From NCBI RefSeq assembly GCF_944387275.1, contig NZ_CALXEG010000011.1, forward strand, positions 1 through 64,000: DNA of 64,000 nt, read 5' to 3'. Both the position numbers and the translations under genes were made by a program. Positions 62,976-64,000 of this stretch are shown piece by piece. The DNA comes from an uncultured Pseudoflavonifractor sp. (GTDB lineage Bacteria > Bacillota > Clostridia > Oscillospirales > Oscillospiraceae). The notes beneath the pieces are model-generated. The model made no database searches, was not told where the DNA came from, and was given only the letters and a program-made list of their open reading frames with translations. Positions within the stretch are counted from its first letter, which is position 1. Every line of letters begins with the position of its first letter.

Positions 62976-64000
62976 TCAAATGTCCCTCCGGCGGAGAAAA
63001 CCACGCTGCTTTCCGCAATAGCCAAAGCGCATGGAGTTGGCGCTTTTCTCCCAGTCAGCAGAGGCCTCAATGATGCTGTTGATTTCCGCCGTGTCGCTGT
63101 ATCTCATGTCCCGCTGCTTGCCGTCCAGGGCCTCACACCAGACCTCCAGGGCACACACCCGGTCACGGTCCACCAGCTTGACATCACCCTGCACGGCCCC
63201 CGCCCAGAACATGCGGCGGCGGTCCAGCGGCCAGCTGGGCCAGTCCTCCGGCACCTGGCGCTCCAGAAAGTCCGTGATGAGGCCCTCCCGGGTGCTCACC
63301 TCACGGTGCTCCTCCTGCTTGGCCTTGGCGGCCTCCTCCAGATCGCCTTTGAGGAAAAGGGCCTCTCCGGTCCTCCAGCGGACCACGGCCTCCGCCCACA
63401 GCTGGTCAATCTCTCCCGGCAGATCAGCCCACACATTCTTTGTGACGGGGCCCAGGCCCACATCCACGGGCCAGAAACGGCGGTTGCCGGTTCTGTCCTG
63501 GAGGTAGGCGCTCACATTCGTGGTGCCGAAAAAGACGCAGCAGCGGGGCAGCTCCTTGACATGGCGGCCATAAGCGGCCCGGAAACGGTCAGCCCGCAGG
63601 GAGAGAAACTGCTTGATGCGGGCAATGTCTGTGCGCCGGAAAGCGTCCAGCTCCGCAATCTCCACCAGCCAGACACCCTGGAGCAGCTCAGAGGCCTCCT
63701 TGCCCTCAAAGGTGCGGATGCTGTCATTGAACCAGCCCCGGCTCATCTTATCCAGCAGGGTGCTTTTGCCCAGGCCTTGCGCCCCGGACAGGATGAGCAT
63801 GGTGTCATACTTTGTGCCGGGGACCATGGCACGGGCCACGGCGGCGGTGAATGACTTGCGGGTGACGGCTCGGGTGTATGGACTGTCCACGGCCCCCAGG
63901 TAATCAATGAAAAGGGTGTCCAGGCGTGGCACCCCGTCCCAGATCAGGCCCCGGAGATAGTCCTGGATGTCGTTGAAAGCATGGGCGGTGGAGTGCAGGG
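62976..64000 (-). CDS. VapE/VirE-family phage primase-helicase, C-terminal part
   Basis: The frame is open to the window edge, so the N-terminus is missing. Visible are the superfamily III-like P-loop GAQGLGKST, the Walker B-type WLVEIAELDAF, the sensor region FGTTNVSAYL and DRTGNRRFWPVD, all typical of virulence-associated protein E-like helicase domains of phages and islands. An N-terminal primase (Toprim or PriCT-type) domain is expected beyond 64000. The C-terminal tail is low in conservation. Confidence 0.86.
   Translation of the reverse strand, partial: LHSTAHAFNDIQDYLRGLIWDGVPRLDTLFIDYLGAVDSPYTRAVTRKSFTAAVARAMVPGTKYDTMLILSGAQGLGKSTLLDKMSRGWFNDSIRTFEGKEASELLQGVWLVEIAELDAFRRTDIARIKQFLSLRADRFRAAYGRHVKELPRCCVFFGTTNVSAYLQDRTGNRRFWPVDVGLGPVTKNVWADLPGEIDQLWAEAVVRWRTGEALFLKGDLEEAAKAKQEEHREVSTREGLITDFLERQVPEDWPSWPLDRRRMFWAGAVQGDVKLVDRDRVCALEVWCEALDGKQRDMRYSDTAEINSIIEASADWEKSANSMRFGYCGKQRGFLRRRDI

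Larger units (their letters stand above)
61828..64000 (-). mobile_element. Prophage-type replication module, partial
   Basis: Minus-strand genes for a VapE/VirE-like primase-helicase, VRR-NUC nuclease and SNF2-type helicase appear in this order in many Firmicutes siphophage genomes. The module is cut at about 61827 by the SLH fusion and continues past the window edge. Confidence 0.75.

Noticed and set aside
62704-63018. Open frames through the repeat array as genes
   Set aside because: Their translations are just the repeat (MFRA- or EHCP-type units) and they have no ribosome binding site.

Overview
The window looks like the chromosome of a GC-rich, endospore-forming member of the Clostridia, most like the Oscillospiraceae (Flavonifractor / Pseudoflavonifractor type gut anaerobes). 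The grounds are a complete spoIIIA operon, spoVM, sipL (the clostridial counterpart of spoVID), spoIVA, yunB, cwlD and cotJ genes, a tyrS T-box, a class A RNase P RNA, and a PPi-type phosphofructokinase beside an ATP-type one. The genus is an inference from gene content and codon use.

Layout. 1-2.8 kb: small redox-type DUF1858 protein, trmK-nif3, yebC. 2.9-7.8 kb: spoIIIAA-AH behind a sigma-E-like promoter. 8-18.7 kb: Asp23 protein, nusB, a TsaD-like protein, xseA-xseB-ispA, a DUF212 protein, dxs-tlyA-nadK-argR-recN. 18.7-23.5 kb: Tyr T-box and tyrS, AI-2E-type permease, rnpB on the minus strand, murD. 23.5-31.4 kb: three M42 peptidases in tandem, a methionine gamma-lyase-like enzyme, yunB, vanZ, ligA. 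31.5-35.1 kb: a spore-coat basement cluster, spoVM (only 23 codons), sipL and spoIVA. 35.1-46.7 kb: a Crp/Fnr regulator divergent from leuCDB, a GNAT, an ECF S-component behind a structured leader, an aminotransferase, purB, pfkA, pfp and fba. 46.7-51 kb: an amidase-fold protein, a XerC-like recombinase, a small Cys-rich protein, radA and cwlD.

The most striking region is 51.1-61.2 kb. A cotJ operon (cotJA and cotJB fused, then cotJC) is interrupted inside cotJC. The 5' part of cotJC ends at 52003, and the missing 3' part lies 9 kb away at 61000-61197, in the same strand and reading frame. An 8-bp direct repeat (GCAGCAGA) marks both junctions. Joining the repeats gives an intact 198-residue CotJC and regenerates the fourth manganese ligand exactly at the junction codon. 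The 9,020-bp insert carries a large serine recombinase next to the left end, a small possible accessory ORF, a DUF4177 protein, a strongly promoted structured RNA, and six polyamine genes (speD, arginine decarboxylase, speE, speB, carboxy(nor)spermidine synthase, nspC). The joined element ends form an inverted-repeat attP-like site. It has the organisation of a skin-like intervening element that could be removed in the mother cell, but with a metabolic cargo. Nothing in the sequence proves excision.

From about 61.3 kb to the end lies a prophage-type replication region on the minus strand: VapE/VirE-like primase-helicase, a 12-bp repeat array, a VRR-NUC nuclease and a phage helicase. The helicase is cut off after about 198 residues and fused in frame to the S-layer-homology repeats of a different gene, a recombination scar.
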